Notes under the pieces: model-generated
The model's database searches: none
What the model saw: the letters and a program-made list of their open reading frames with translations, nothing else
Told to the model about the DNA's origin: nothing
Part shown: piece by piece, positions 18,126 to 28,404 of the stretch
Position numbering within the stretch: the first letter of the stretch is position 1
Layout of the letters: every line of letters starts with the position of its first letter
From: Sulfuritalea sp.
GTDB taxonomy: Bacteria > Pseudomonadota > Gammaproteobacteria > Burkholderiales > Rhodocyclaceae
DNA: 64,000 bases
Assembly (NCBI GenBank): GCA_022842325.1
Contig: JALHPU010000012.1
Location: 1-64,000, forward strand
Direction: 5' to 3'
Made by a program: the position numbers and the translations under genes

Positions 18126-18146
18126 GTCTCCGGCTCAGCCGGAGAC
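18126..18146. terminator. Probable terminator hairpin between PAS gene and ychF
   Basis: Two ten-base arms (18126-18135 and 18137-18146) are perfect complements with one base between, so the real stem is about 8 bp. An upstream segment (18097-18104) can pair alternatively with 18123-18130. It sits between two convergent genes. There is no T-run. Confidence 0.45.
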
Positions 18147-18161
18147 ATAACTTTCTGAACG

Positions 18162-19253
18162 CTACACGTTGAAGAGGAAGTTGAGCACGTCGCCGTCCTT
18201 GACCACGTACTCCTTGCCTTCCGCCCGCATCCTGCCGGCTTCCTTGGCCCCGGCCTCGCCCTTGTAGGCGATGAAGTCGTCGAAGGCGATGGTCTGGGCG
18301 CGAATGAAGCCCTTCTCGAAATCGGTATGGATCACGCCGGCGGCCTTGGGCGCCGTATCGCCGACGTGGATGGTCCAGGCGCGCACTTCCTTGACGCCGG
18401 CCGTGAAATAGGTCTGCAGGCCGAGCAGCTTGTAGGCGGCACGGATCAGGCGGTTGAGGCCCGGCTCCTCCAGCCCCATGTCGGCGAGGAACATCTGCTT
18501 CTCATCGTCTTCCAAATCGGCGATTTCGGCTTCGATCGCGGCGCAAACGGCGACCACTTCGGCCTTCTCGGCTTTGGCGTGCGCCTGCACGGCGTCGAGG
18601 TAGGGATTGTTCTCGAAGCCGCCTTCCTTGACGTTGGCGACGTAGAGCACCGGCTTGGCGGTGATCAGGCAGAAGGGCTTGAGGCTGGCCCACTCCTCCT
18701 TCGACAGGTCCAGCGCCCGCACCGCCCTGGCCTGGTCCAGCTGGGCGATGCATTTCTCGAGTACCGCGCAAAGGATCTTCGCGTCCTTGTCGCCGGCGCT
18801 GGCAGGTTTCTTGTAGCGGTTCAGCGCTTTTTCCGCGGTCGCCATGTCGGCCAGCGCCAGTTCGGTGTCGATCACCTCGATGTCATGCAGCGGATCGATC
18901 TTGCCCGCCACATGGACCACGTTGTCGTCGCTGAAACAGCGCACCACATGCACCACGGCATCGGTTTCGCGGATGTTGGCGAGAAACTGGTTGCCCAGGC
19001 CCTCGCCCTTGCTGGCGCCGGCCACCAGGCCGGCGATATCGACGAACTCGACAATTGCCGGCTGTATCTTCTGCGGCTTGACGATGGCGGACAGCGCCGC
19101 CAGGCGCGGATCGGGCACTTCGACGATGCCGACATTCGGCTCGATGGTGCAGAAGGGATAGTTCTCCGCGGCGATGCCCGACTTGGTCAGCGCGTTGAAG
19201 AGAGTGGACTTGCCGACGTTGGGCAGTCCGACGATGCCGCATTGGAGACTCAT
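18162..19253 (-). CDS. ychF: Redox-regulated ATPase YchF (Obg-like)
   Basis: A P-loop NTPase of 363 residues of the OBG family. G1 reads [14 protein letters not shown], followed by [13 protein letters not shown], a coiled-coil insert, and a C-terminal TGS domain ([20 protein letters not shown]). It is ribosome-associated, hydrolyses ATP in preference to GTP and negatively regulates oxidative stress responses in studied species. It lies at the end of the minus-strand prs-rplY-pth-ychF run, with its ATG overlapping the pth stop. Confidence 0.97.
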   Translation of the reverse strand: MSLQCGIVGLPNVGKSTLFNALTKSGIAAENYPFCTIEPNVGIVEVPDPRLAALSAIVKPQKIQPAIVEFVDIAGLVAGASKGEGLGNQFLANIRETDAVVHVVRCFSDDNVVHVAGKIDPLHDIEVIDTELALADMATAEKALNRYKKPASAGDKDAKILCAVLEKCIAQLDQARAVRALDLSKEEWASLKPFCLITAKPVLYVANVKEGGFENNPYLDAVQAHAKAEKAEVVAVCAAIEAEIADLEDDEKQMFLADMGLEEPGLNRLIRAAYKLLGLQTYFTAGVKEVRAWTIHVGDTAPKAAGVIHTDFEKGFIRAQTIAFDDFIAYKGEAGAKEAGRMRAEGKEYVVKDGDVLNFLFNV

Positions 19254-19864
19254 GGATTTTCTTTCTTCGGTGCTTCTGCTTTCGGTGGTACCGGCCTGGA
19301 GTTGATGCGCTGTGTGGCGGCGTTGAACTCGCCCTTGGCCAGAACCGGCCAGGCCAGCAAGGCACGGTCGAGCGCGGCGTCGATTTCCTCGCGCTCCTCG
19401 CGGCGCGGCGGCTTCAGCACATAATCGACGACCTCGTTGCGGTCGCCGGGATGGCCGATGCCGATGCGCAGCCGCCAGTAATCCTGGGTGCCCAGGTGCG
19501 CGGTAATGTCCTTGAGGCCGTTATGTCCGCCTAGGCCGCCGCCGAACTTGAGCCGCATCTGCCCCGGCGGCAAATCGAGTTCGTCATGCAGCACCAGGAT
19601 CTCGGCCGGCTCGATGCGGTAGAACTGGGTCAGCGCCCGCACCGACTGGCCGCAACGGTTCATGAAAGTCTGCGGCAGGAGGAACCACAGGCCTTCGGCA
19701 CGTGCCTGCCCGGCGAAGCCGTGGAAGCGCGACTCGCGGCTCAGATTGACGCCGAGTTCGCGCGCCAGGCGCTCACAAAGCCAAAACCCGGCGTTGTGCC
19801 GGGTTTCAGCGTATTCGGTCCCGGGGTTGCCGAGACCGACGATCAAGCGCAAAGGTGCCTGCAA
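19250..19864 (-). CDS. pth: Peptidyl-tRNA hydrolase
   Basis: A cytosolic protein of 204 residues that frees stalled tRNAs from peptidyl-tRNA. Catalytic and binding residues are visible: [19 protein letters not shown] with the active His, FMNRCGQSV, and [17 protein letters not shown]. The C-terminus is a Pro/Lys-rich tail ([15 protein letters not shown]) beyond the usual core. It follows rplY by three bases and overlaps ychF by four. Confidence 0.97.
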   Translation of the reverse strand: MQAPLRLIVGLGNPGTEYAETRHNAGFWLCERLARELGVNLSRESRFHGFAGQARAEGLWFLLPQTFMNRCGQSVRALTQFYRIEPAEILVLHDELDLPPGQMRLKFGGGLGGHNGLKDITAHLGTQDYWRLRIGIGHPGDRNEVVDYVLKPPRREEREEIDAALDRALLAWPVLAKGEFNAATQRINSRPVPPKAEAPKKENP

Positions 19865-19867
19865 GAA

Positions 19868-20530
19868 TTATCTCTTGTCGACGCGTTCGGCCTTCCTCAC
19901 GGGAGCCGCAGGCGCAGCCGCAACCACCGGCGCCGCAACTTCGGGCTCTTCCTCGGCTGCGCTGCCGCCCTTCATCATGATGGTGGCCACCACCGGATCG
20001 CCTTCGCCATGGTGCACAACCTCGACGCCCTTGGGCAGCACGAGTTGCGAGACATGGATCGAGTTGCCTGCGTCGAGTTCCTTCAGATCGACCTCGATGA
20101 AGCTCGGCAGGTCGGCCGGCAGACACTTGACGTCGACGTCGTTCATGACGTGGGACACCATGCCGCCACCGAGCTTGACGCCCGGCGCGATGTCGGCATT
20201 GACGAAGTGCAGCGGCACCTTCTGGTGGATCTTGTGCGTGGCGTCGATGCGCTGGAAATCGACGTGCAGGATGACCGGCCGGTAGGGGTGGCGCTGCACG
20301 TCGCGCAGCAGGCACATTTCCTTCTTGCCATCGAGATTGACGTTGAGCACGGAGGAATAGAAAGCCTCCTTGCGCAGCAGCTGGAACAGCTCGTTATGGT
20401 CGATGTCGATGGACTGCGCCGTGCCGGCGCCGCCATAAAGGATGCCGGGAACACGGCCGGTGCGACGCAGGCGGCGGCTCGCTCCGGTGCCCTGTCCATC
20501 GCGCTTGTTTGCGTTGAATTCTAGTTGCAT
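19868..20530 (-). CDS. rplY: 50S ribosomal protein L25 / general stress protein Ctc
   Basis: A protein of 220 residues with the L25 domain binding 5S rRNA (RDGQGTGASRRLRRTGRVPG) and a C-terminal CTC beta domain (VPLHFVNADIAPGVKLGG to about residue 190). An Ala/Val/Pro tail ends in RKAERVDKR. It is longer than E. coli L25, as in most betaproteobacteria. It is downstream of prs by 64 bases. Confidence 0.96.
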   Translation of the reverse strand: MQLEFNANKRDGQGTGASRRLRRTGRVPGILYGGAGTAQSIDIDHNELFQLLRKEAFYSSVLNVNLDGKKEMCLLRDVQRHPYRPVILHVDFQRIDATHKIHQKVPLHFVNADIAPGVKLGGGMVSHVMNDVDVKCLPADLPSFIEVDLKELDAGNSIHVSQLVLPKGVEVVHHGEGDPVVATIMMKGGSAAEEEPEVAAPVVAAAPAAPVRKAERVDKR

Positions 20531-20594
20531 GATTTACTCCGTTAAGTGCTGCTTGAAATATCCCTCGCCCGCGACCAGGCCAGGGGGTAAAAAA

Positions 20595-21545
20595 TCAATC
20601 CATGAACAGCGACGACACCGAGGACTCGTTGCTGATGCGCAACATGGTCTCGGCCATCAGCTCGGCAATCGAGATCTGGCGGATGCGCGTGCAGGCGCGG
20701 GCATTGTCCGCCAGCGGAATGGTATCGGTCACCACCAGTTCGTCGAGCTCCGATCCTTCGATGCGCTCGATGGCGCTGCCCGACAGCACGGCGTGGGTGC
20801 AGTAGGCCAGCACGCGCTTGGCGCCGTTTTCCTTGAGTGCCTGCGCCGCCTTGCACAGGGTGCCGGCGGTGTCCACCATGTCGTCCATGATGACGCAGGT
20901 GCGGCCATCGACTTCGCCGATGATGTTCATGACTTCGGACACATTGGCCTTCGGCCGCCGCTTGTCGATGATCGCCAGATCCGATTCGAGGCGCTTGGCC
21001 AGCGCACGGGCACGCACCACGCCGCCGACGTCGGGCGAGACCACCAGCAGGTCTTCGTGGCGCTGCTTCCAGATGTCGCCGAGCAGGATCGGCGCCGCGT
21101 ACACGTTGTCCACCGGGATGTCGAAGAAGCCCTGGATCTGGTCGGCATGCAGATCGACAGTCAGCACGCGCTGCACGCCGACGGTCTGCAGCATGTTGGC
21201 GACCACCTTGGCGGTGATCGCGACGCGCGCCGAACGGGTCCGGCGGTCCTGGCGGGCGTAGCCGAAATACGGGATGGCGGCGGTGATGCGTCCGGCGGAG
21301 GCGCGCTTCAGCGCATCCACCATGACCATCAGCTCCATCAGGTTGTCGTTGGTCGGAAAACAGGTCGACTGCAGCACGAACACGTCGTGGCCGCGCACGT
21401 GCTCGAGGATTTCGCAATTCACCTCGCCATCGGAAAAACGACCCACATTGGCGCGACCGAGCGAAATGTGCAGACGCTTGACGACATCTGCCGCCAACTT
21501 GGGATTGGCATTGCCGGTGAACACCATCAGGCTGTCGTAGGCCAT
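20595..21545 (-). CDS. prs: Ribose-phosphate pyrophosphokinase
   Basis: A cytosolic protein of 316 residues making PRPP from ribose 5-phosphate and ATP for nucleotide, His and Trp synthesis. Visible are [12 protein letters not shown], the ATP-site [25 protein letters not shown], the divalent-metal site [14 protein letters not shown], and the PRPP loop [12 protein letters not shown]. It is class I by length. tRNA-Gln lies 61 bases upstream on the same strand, the usual ispE-tRNA-prs order. Confidence 0.98.
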   Translation of the reverse strand: MAYDSLMVFTGNANPKLAADVVKRLHISLGRANVGRFSDGEVNCEILEHVRGHDVFVLQSTCFPTNDNLMELMVMVDALKRASAGRITAAIPYFGYARQDRRTRSARVAITAKVVANMLQTVGVQRVLTVDLHADQIQGFFDIPVDNVYAAPILLGDIWKQRHEDLLVVSPDVGGVVRARALAKRLESDLAIIDKRRPKANVSEVMNIIGEVDGRTCVIMDDMVDTAGTLCKAAQALKENGAKRVLAYCTHAVLSGSAIERIEGSELDELVVTDTIPLADNARACTRIRQISIAELMAETMLRISNESSVSSLFMD

Positions 21546-21606
21546 GTCGGTCTGCTCGAATCAAGCTGGAAGGAGGAAGTCCTGCCGGGCTGTCAGGGTG
21601 AATGAT

Positions 21607-21683
21607 TGGCTGGGGAGGAAGGATTCGAACCTTCGCATGCTGGAATCAAAATCCAGTGCCTTAACCAACTTGGCGACTCCCCA
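21607..21683 (-). tRNA. tRNA-Gln (anticodon TTG)
   Basis: Read on the minus strand, the 77 bases fold into a full cloverleaf. The acceptor arm begins TGGGGAG and ends CTCCCCAG followed by an encoded CCA. The D arm has GCCAAG, the anticodon stem CTGGA/TCCAG holds loop TTTTGAT with anticodon TTG, and the T arm has GGTTCGAATCC. It sits between ispE and prs. Confidence 0.97.
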
Positions 21684-21751
21684 ACATCGGCACTCCGCCT
21701 TGAGGGCGGAGGTCGAAAGGACGCGCATTTTCGGGGTTTTCGCCCCCGCTG

Positions 21752-22588
21752 TCAAATCAGAGCGAGGGGATGGCGGTCCAATCCGGCGGCAACGAAGCCG
21801 CGCATGCCTGCCGGCAGGGCGGCCAAAGCCGCCCGCGCCGCCGCCTCCGCGGCAAATTCGACGAAACAGCAGGCGCCCGAACCGCTCATGCGGGCGTCGC
21901 CGTAATGACGCAGCCATTCCAGGTGCCGGCTGACCTCGGGATACAGCGCGCAGGCCACGGCTTCGAGGTCATTGGCGCCAAAGCCGGGGCGCCAATCGCT
22001 GGCCCGGATGGCCGGCGTATCGCGGCGCAGTTGCGGCGAACGAAAGATTTCGGGTGTCGGCACGGTAACGGCTGGCACCAGCACCAGATACCAGGCCGGC
22101 GGCAAACTGATGTCGGCAAAGTGCTCGCCGACGCCTTCGGCGAAGCTGGTGCGGCCATGCACGAAAATCGGCACATCGGCGCCCAAGGCAAGGCCGGTGC
22201 GTTGCAGTTGCGCGGAATCGAGGCCGGTACCCCACAGGCGATTCAGCGCCAGCAACGTCGTCGCCGCATCGGAACTGCCGCCGCCGAGTCCGCCGCCCAT
22301 CGGCAGGCGCTTTTCGACCCGCAGCGTGACCCCGGCCGTTGCGCCGGTCGCCGCGCGCAAGGCCTCCGCCGCGCGGACGGTGAGGTCCGTCTCCGGCGGC
22401 ACCCCGGGCAGGGGCGTCGCCAGCAGGATGCGGCCGTCGCTGCGCGGCTCGCAGCGCAGCGCGTCGCCGAAATCGAGGAAGCGGAACACGGTCTGCAGCA
22501 GATGGTAACCGTCGGTACGGCGGCCGATGACATGCAGGAACAGGTTGATTTTGGCCGGCGCCGGCCAGTCTCTATCCCAGTCACTCAT
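21752..22588 (-). CDS. ispE: 4-diphosphocytidyl-2-C-methyl-D-erythritol kinase
   Basis: A GHMP kinase of about 278 residues in the MEP isoprenoid pathway. The N-terminal PAPAKINLFLHVIGRRTDGYH and the ATP loop LPMGGGLGGGSSDAA are diagnostic; the C-terminal RMSGSGACCFVEF is GHMP motif 3. ATG 22588 (MSDWDRDWPAPAK) is preferred to ATG 22606, and it overlaps the lolB stop by eight bases, suggesting coupling. Confidence 0.96.
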   Translation of the reverse strand: MSDWDRDWPAPAKINLFLHVIGRRTDGYHLLQTVFRFLDFGDALRCEPRSDGRILLATPLPGVPPETDLTVRAAEALRAATGATAGVTLRVEKRLPMGGGLGGGSSDAATTLLALNRLWGTGLDSAQLQRTGLALGADVPIFVHGRTSFAEGVGEHFADISLPPAWYLVLVPAVTVPTPEIFRSPQLRRDTPAIRASDWRPGFGANDLEAVACALYPEVSRHLEWLRHYGDARMSGSGACCFVEFAAEAAARAALAALPAGMRGFVAAGLDRHPLALI

Positions 22589-23111
22589 CCTGCACATCCC
22601 AGTCATCGACGATCAGTTTGAATTCGACATCCTCGCGGCGCGCTTCGATGATGCGCAGGAGTCGGTGCTGGCGGTACGCCGACGTCTCGCTGACCACCAC
22701 GCGCCAGCCGTCCACCTCGCCGGACAGGGCCGGACGGGCGCCGCGCAGCCAGTCCGCCATGGCTTCCAGCGGCAGCGGTGCGCCGAAGACGCGCTGTGCC
22801 AGTTGCGGCAGGGTGTCGGCCGCGATGATCGGCTGATTCGGCTGTGTCAGCCGCGCACCGCCGGCATCGCGCGCCAGTTCGGCAAGGCCCTGGCCCAGCG
22901 GCGACATCAGCAGCACGACATCGCTTCCTGCGGTGTGTTCCCAGTGAAAGCGCAAATGATCACGGCGCTCGCCCTGGCGCAGCGAAATACGCCCGTCGGC
23001 GGAAAAGCGCTGCAAGGGTGGGCCGAGGGTCGGCGCCGCATCGGGCGCCTCCTGCATCTCGGCACAGGCGCCAAGCACCATGGCAAGCAGGCACAACAGC
23101 CAGGTTTTCAA
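22581..23111 (-). CDS. lolB: Outer membrane lipoprotein insertion factor LolB
   Basis: A lipoprotein of 176 residues with signal LKTWLLCLLAMVLGAC and lipobox LGAC. The body has FSADGRISLRQGERRDHLRF and LMSPLGQGLAELARD, matching LolB. It accepts lipoproteins from LolA at the outer membrane. No ATG is suitably placed: TTG 23111, overlapping the upstream TPR gene stop (TTGA), gives a perfect signal peptide and is chosen. Confidence 0.9.
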   Translation of the reverse strand: MKTWLLCLLAMVLGACAEMQEAPDAAPTLGPPLQRFSADGRISLRQGERRDHLRFHWEHTAGSDVVLLMSPLGQGLAELARDAGGARLTQPNQPIIAADTLPQLAQRVFGAPLPLEAMADWLRGARPALSGEVDGWRVVVSETSAYRQHRLLRIIEARREDVEFKLIVDDWDVQDE

Positions 23112-24886
23112 GGAACAAATCGCTTGATGGTCGCCGTCAGCACCTGATTGGTCGGATGGGCCTTGGTCGCTTCGCGCCAAATGACCAATGCCTCCTGGGG
23201 CCTGCCCAGCGCCCACAGCACCTCGCCGATGTGGGCGGCGATCTCGGCATCGGGTTTTTGTGCATAGGCCTTCTGCAAGGCGGCCAGCGCCTCCGCGAGC
23301 TTGCCCTGGCGGAACAGGACCCAGCCCTTGCTGTCGAGAATGAAGGGATCATTGGGTGCCAGCGACAAAGCCTTGTCGATCAGTTGGGCGGCTTCCTCAA
23401 GGCGCAGATTGCGATCGGCCAGCGAATAGCCGAGGGCGTTGTAGCCCTGCGGCGAATCCGGGGTGAGGACGATCAGGCGCCGCAAGTGGCGCTCCATCAG
23501 GTCCAGATGTTCCAGCTTCTCCGCCGCCAGCGCGGTTTCATAAAGAATCTCCGGCTGATCCGGCTGCACTTCCAGCGCCTTGTTGAGGAAGGCGAAGGCC
23601 TCCTCGTGACGGTTGGCATCGCGCAGCAGCTGGGCCTCGGCCACCACCAGGCGCACCTCGCCGGGCGTGGCCGCGTGCGCCGCCGCAAGCCGCTCGCGCG
23701 CCGCGTCGAGCTTGTTCTGCCGCAGCAGGACCTGGGCGGCCCGAATCTTCGCCGGCAGCGCGTGCTCGCCCGCGTCGACCTGGTCGTACCAGGCCAGGGC
23801 ATCATCGAGCCGTCCCGCCTGATCGGCGATCTGCCCCAGATAGAAACGCGCCGGATTCAGGTCGCCGCGGCCGATGGCGACAAAGCGCTTGAGCGGCTGT
23901 TCGGCTTCCGTCGCATCATTGACCTGCAGCGAGAGTATGCCGACGGCGTAGAGCATTTCGGCATTGTCCGGATTGGCCTCGAGTAGCCGGCGAAACTCGA
24001 CGCGCGATTCCGTGTAGCGCTTTTCGCCGACCAGCGCCCGGGCATAGCCCAGCCGCAGCTGCTGGGCTTCGGGATTGGCCGCCAGCCAGGCTTTCAGAAA
24101 TTCGAGCTGCTCCGCACCGCGCGGCAGCAGATCCGCCTTGAACAGGGCGGCCAGTTCCCAGTTCGGGCGCAGTTGCATTGCCTGGTCGATCTCGCTGCGC
24201 GCGCGCACCGCATCTCCCGCGCCGAGGGCGGTCTGGGCGCGGACGAATCGCGCCTCGGCCAGACCGGGATATGGCTGGGTCAGCAACTCGAACAGGCGCT
24301 GCACGGCGGCTTTGTCCGGATAGCGGGCGAAGGCGCGCGCCATTTGCAGCAGGGCATCACCGGCACGCGGGCCTTGCGCCTCCACATCGCGTGCCAGGAT
24401 GGCGGCCAATTCGTCGATCCGACCGCTGGCAAGCAGCAGCGTCGCCCGCATCTGTTTCGCCGGTGCCGAATCGGCTTCAAGTTCCAGCCAGAGCCGGATC
24501 GCCTCCAGCGCGGGATCGTACTGGCGTGCATGAAAGGCCATTTCTGCCGCCCGGCGCACGATCCTCGGGTCGCGCGTGCTTTTCGCCAGATCAAGGTAGG
24601 CGCCGGCCGCAAGTCCGAACTGGCCTCTCTGGGCGGCAATTTCCGCGAGCAGGAACTGGTAGAGAATCTGCGCCGTCAGCTCCTGCTTGGGCAAGCGGTC
24701 CTGGTCCTTCGCTATCGGCGGCGCCACCGCGGGATGCTGCGCCGGCAATTCCGCAGGGACTTGCGCGGGTTCCTGTCCGGGTACCGGCGAGGGCTCCTGT
24801 CCGGGTCCCTGCGCGGGTGCCTGCGCCATCGCGCAGGCGCTGGCCAGGGAAAACATCAGCACGAAGGCGGAAAAAGAGAAATTCAT
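23108..24886 (-). CDS. Secreted TPR-repeat protein
   Basis: A protein of 592 residues with signal peptide (MNFSFSAFVLMFSLASACAMAQA). A Pro/Gln/Glu-rich segment repeats PGQEP and PAQ units (about residues 23-55). About ten tetratricopeptide repeats follow (for example KAYAQKPDAEIAAHIGEVLW and SPQGYNALGYSLADRN). Predicted periplasmic or outer-membrane scaffold. Homologues lie upstream of lolB in many betaproteobacteria, but no fixed function is known to me. The hydrophobic signal decides for ATG 24886 over an earlier in-frame start at 24937. Divergent from mutM. Confidence 0.85.
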   Translation of the reverse strand: MNFSFSAFVLMFSLASACAMAQAPAQGPGQEPSPVPGQEPAQVPAELPAQHPAVAPPIAKDQDRLPKQELTAQILYQFLLAEIAAQRGQFGLAAGAYLDLAKSTRDPRIVRRAAEMAFHARQYDPALEAIRLWLELEADSAPAKQMRATLLLASGRIDELAAILARDVEAQGPRAGDALLQMARAFARYPDKAAVQRLFELLTQPYPGLAEARFVRAQTALGAGDAVRARSEIDQAMQLRPNWELAALFKADLLPRGAEQLEFLKAWLAANPEAQQLRLGYARALVGEKRYTESRVEFRRLLEANPDNAEMLYAVGILSLQVNDATEAEQPLKRFVAIGRGDLNPARFYLGQIADQAGRLDDALAWYDQVDAGEHALPAKIRAAQVLLRQNKLDAARERLAAAHAATPGEVRLVVAEAQLLRDANRHEEAFAFLNKALEVQPDQPEILYETALAAEKLEHLDLMERHLRRLIVLTPDSPQGYNALGYSLADRNLRLEEAAQLIDKALSLAPNDPFILDSKGWVLFRQGKLAEALAALQKAYAQKPDAEIAAHIGEVLWALGRPQEALVIWREATKAHPTNQVLTATIKRFVP

Positions 24887-24984
24887 GAAGGCGGTACCCG
24901 GGCGGAACACTGCTGTCAAACGCTGAGTCTCATACAATGCGGTGATGTTAGCAGTTTCGCCAGATATTTCGCGCGGGTTCCCGC

Positions 24985-25809
24985 ATGCCTGAACTGCCCG
25001 AGGTCGAGGTCACCCGCCGCGGCATTGCTCCGGCGCTGACCGGCCAGCGCGTCACCAAGGTGATCATGCGAGTGCCGGCCCTGCGCTACCCGCTGCCGGA
25101 AAATCTGCACGGCATGCTCCGCGGCCAGCGTCTGGTCGCCGTCAGTCGACGCGGCAAGTACCTGCTGCTCGATTTCGGCAAGGGGCATTTGCTGATCCAC
25201 CTGGGCATGTCCGGCAGCCTGCGCCTCGTGCCCGCGCGCCTTGCCGCCGAAAAGCACGATCATGTCGATCTGGTATTCAATGTCGAGGGCGGCAAATTGG
25301 CCTTGCGCCTGCGCGATCCGCGGCGCTTCGGGGCGATGCTCTGGCTGCCGCAGGATGCGCCGGCACATCCTCTGCTGGCCGTGCTCGGCATCGAGCCGCT
25401 GACCGATGAATTCAACGCGGAATGGCTCAGCAACGAACTGGCCGGCCTTGCGGCGGCCATCAAGCCGACCCTGATGGACAGCCATCGCGTGGTCGGCATC
25501 GGCAACATCTACGCTTCGGAGAGCCTGTTTCGCGCCGGCATCGATCCACGTACCGCAGCGGGGCGGGTTTCCCCCAAGCGTTTGCAGCGCTTGGAGGCAG
25601 CGATCAAGGCCACGCTGGCGGCGGCCATCGACGCGGGCGGCAGCAGCCTGCGCGACTTCATCCATTCCGATGGCAGTTCGGGCTATTTTCAGCAGCAGTA
25701 TTTTGTCTACGGCCGCAGCGGCGAACCATGCCGTGTCTGCGGCCGCCCGATCAGGGAACTGCGACAGGGGCAGCGCGCAACATTCTTCTGCGCGACCTGC
25801 CAACGCTAG
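24985..25809 (+). CDS. mutM: Formamidopyrimidine-DNA glycosylase (Fpg/MutM)
   Basis: A protein of 274 residues starting MPELPEVEV with the catalytic Pro2 and Glu3. The conserved Lys region GKYLLLDFGKGHLLIHLGMSG and a C-terminal zinc finger with Cys pairs in CRVCGRPI and FFCATCQR are present. It excises 8-oxoguanine and formamidopyrimidines with AP lyase activity. It converges with the ferredoxin gene after only four bases. Confidence 0.98.
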   Translation: MPELPEVEVTRRGIAPALTGQRVTKVIMRVPALRYPLPENLHGMLRGQRLVAVSRRGKYLLLDFGKGHLLIHLGMSGSLRLVPARLAAEKHDHVDLVFNVEGGKLALRLRDPRRFGAMLWLPQDAPAHPLLAVLGIEPLTDEFNAEWLSNELAGLAAAIKPTLMDSHRVVGIGNIYASESLFRAGIDPRTAAGRVSPKRLQRLEAAIKATLAAAIDAGGSSLRDFIHSDGSSGYFQQQYFVYGRSGEPCRVCGRPIRELRQGQRATFFCATCQR

Positions 25810-25813
25810 CGGG

Positions 25814-27111
<1,298 letters not shown>

Positions 27112-27114
27112 GAC

Positions 27115-28404
27115 TCAGTCGGCGGCAACGACGACCGTAACGAGGTTTTCCGGCTTCACATGGCGGGCGAAGGCGGCCTTGACCTGCTCGGCGGTGACGG
27201 CCTTCACCCGCGTCGGAAAGTCGTCGAGATAAGTCAGCGGCAGACCGTAGAAGCCGATCGCCGACAGATAGCCGAGCAGCTTGGCATTGCTGTCCATGCG
27301 CAGCGCCAGGCCATCGACCATATTCTTCTTCGCTGCCGCCAGCTCCTGCGGCGTCGGCCCCTTGGCCATGTACTCGGTGAGCACCTCATCCACCACCTTG
27401 AGCGCCGCGTCGACCTGCTCGCGCTTGGTCTGCAGGCCGATTTCAAACGGACCTTCGAGCTTGCGCGGGGCAAAGTAGGAATGCACGCTGTAGGCATAGC
27501 CGCGCTTTTCGCGGACTTCCTTCATCAGCCGCGACACGAAGCCGCCACCGCCGAGGGTGTAGTTGCCGACCAGCAGCGGAAAGTAATCCGGGTCGCTGCG
27601 GCGGATCGCCGGCAAGCCGACGTGTACATGGCTTTGCGCAGCCGGATGGGGAATCTTGATCATCGCCCGCGCCGGCTTCTTCACCGGCGGCGGCACCAGT
27701 TCGGCACCTCCGGGCGGCAGCGCTTCCGTCAGGCGTTGGGCGATCGCTTCGGCCTCGGCGCGCGAGACATCGCCGATGATCGACACTATGGCACCCTTGG
27801 CGCCGTAATGCTGGCGGTGGAAGGCCACCAGGTCGTCGCGCGTGATCGCGCTCACGCTGTCCACCGTCGGACTGACGCCATAGGGATGATCGGGATAGAT
27901 GGCCGCCGCGAAGCGCTTGCCGGCAATCGCGTCGGGCCGCGTCTCGGCTTCGCGGATGCTGGCGATGGTGCGGCCCTTTTCGCGCTCCAGCACCGCTTGC
28001 GGGAAAGTCGGCGCTGACAGTACGGTGCGCATCAGGTCCAGCGCCGCCTCGCGTTCCGGCTTGCTCGTCAGGGTGCGCAGGCTGATGCTGGCGCGGTCGC
28101 TGTCGGCGCCGCCGCCCAGCCGCGCGCCGATATCAACCAGGCGTCCGGCGATCTTTTCCTCGTCCATGTCCGCGGCGCCGGCCTCGAGCAGGCCGCGGGT
28201 CAAGCCGGCGACTCCCGCCTTGGCCGCGGGCACGAAGGCGCCGCCGCCGGCAAAGTCGATCTGGACGTCGAGGATCGGCAGCACTCGCGTCTCGATGAAA
28301 TACACCCTGGCCCCGGTCGGCGCGGTCCAGTGTTCGATCTTGACGCCGGCCAGGGCCAGCGTCGAGCTCAGGCTTGATATCAGTATGAAAATCAGGGTAC
28401 GCAT
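27115..28404 (-). CDS. M16 family peptidase-like protein lacking the zinc site
   Basis: A protein of 429 residues with a signal peptide (ISSLSSTLALA), so periplasmic. It has the two-domain M16 fold pattern (FAGGGAFVPAAKAGVAGLTRGL, ending AFARHVKPENLVTVVV). The HxxEH zinc motif is replaced by the GLTRG region, so it is probably the non-catalytic partner. Its start overlaps the stop of the catalytic M16 gene upstream. Such pairs form heterodimeric proteases in studied bacteria; the substrate is unknown. Confidence 0.88.
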   Translation of the reverse strand: MRTLIFILISSLSSTLALAGVKIEHWTAPTGARVYFIETRVLPILDVQIDFAGGGAFVPAAKAGVAGLTRGLLEAGAADMDEEKIAGRLVDIGARLGGGADSDRASISLRTLTSKPEREAALDLMRTVLSAPTFPQAVLEREKGRTIASIREAETRPDAIAGKRFAAAIYPDHPYGVSPTVDSVSAITRDDLVAFHRQHYGAKGAIVSIIGDVSRAEAEAIAQRLTEALPPGGAELVPPPVKKPARAMIKIPHPAAQSHVHVGLPAIRRSDPDYFPLLVGNYTLGGGGFVSRLMKEVREKRGYAYSVHSYFAPRKLEGPFEIGLQTKREQVDAALKVVDEVLTEYMAKGPTPQELAAAKKNMVDGLALRMDSNAKLLGYLSAIGFYGLPLTYLDDFPTRVKAVTAEQVKAAFARHVKPENLVTVVVAAD

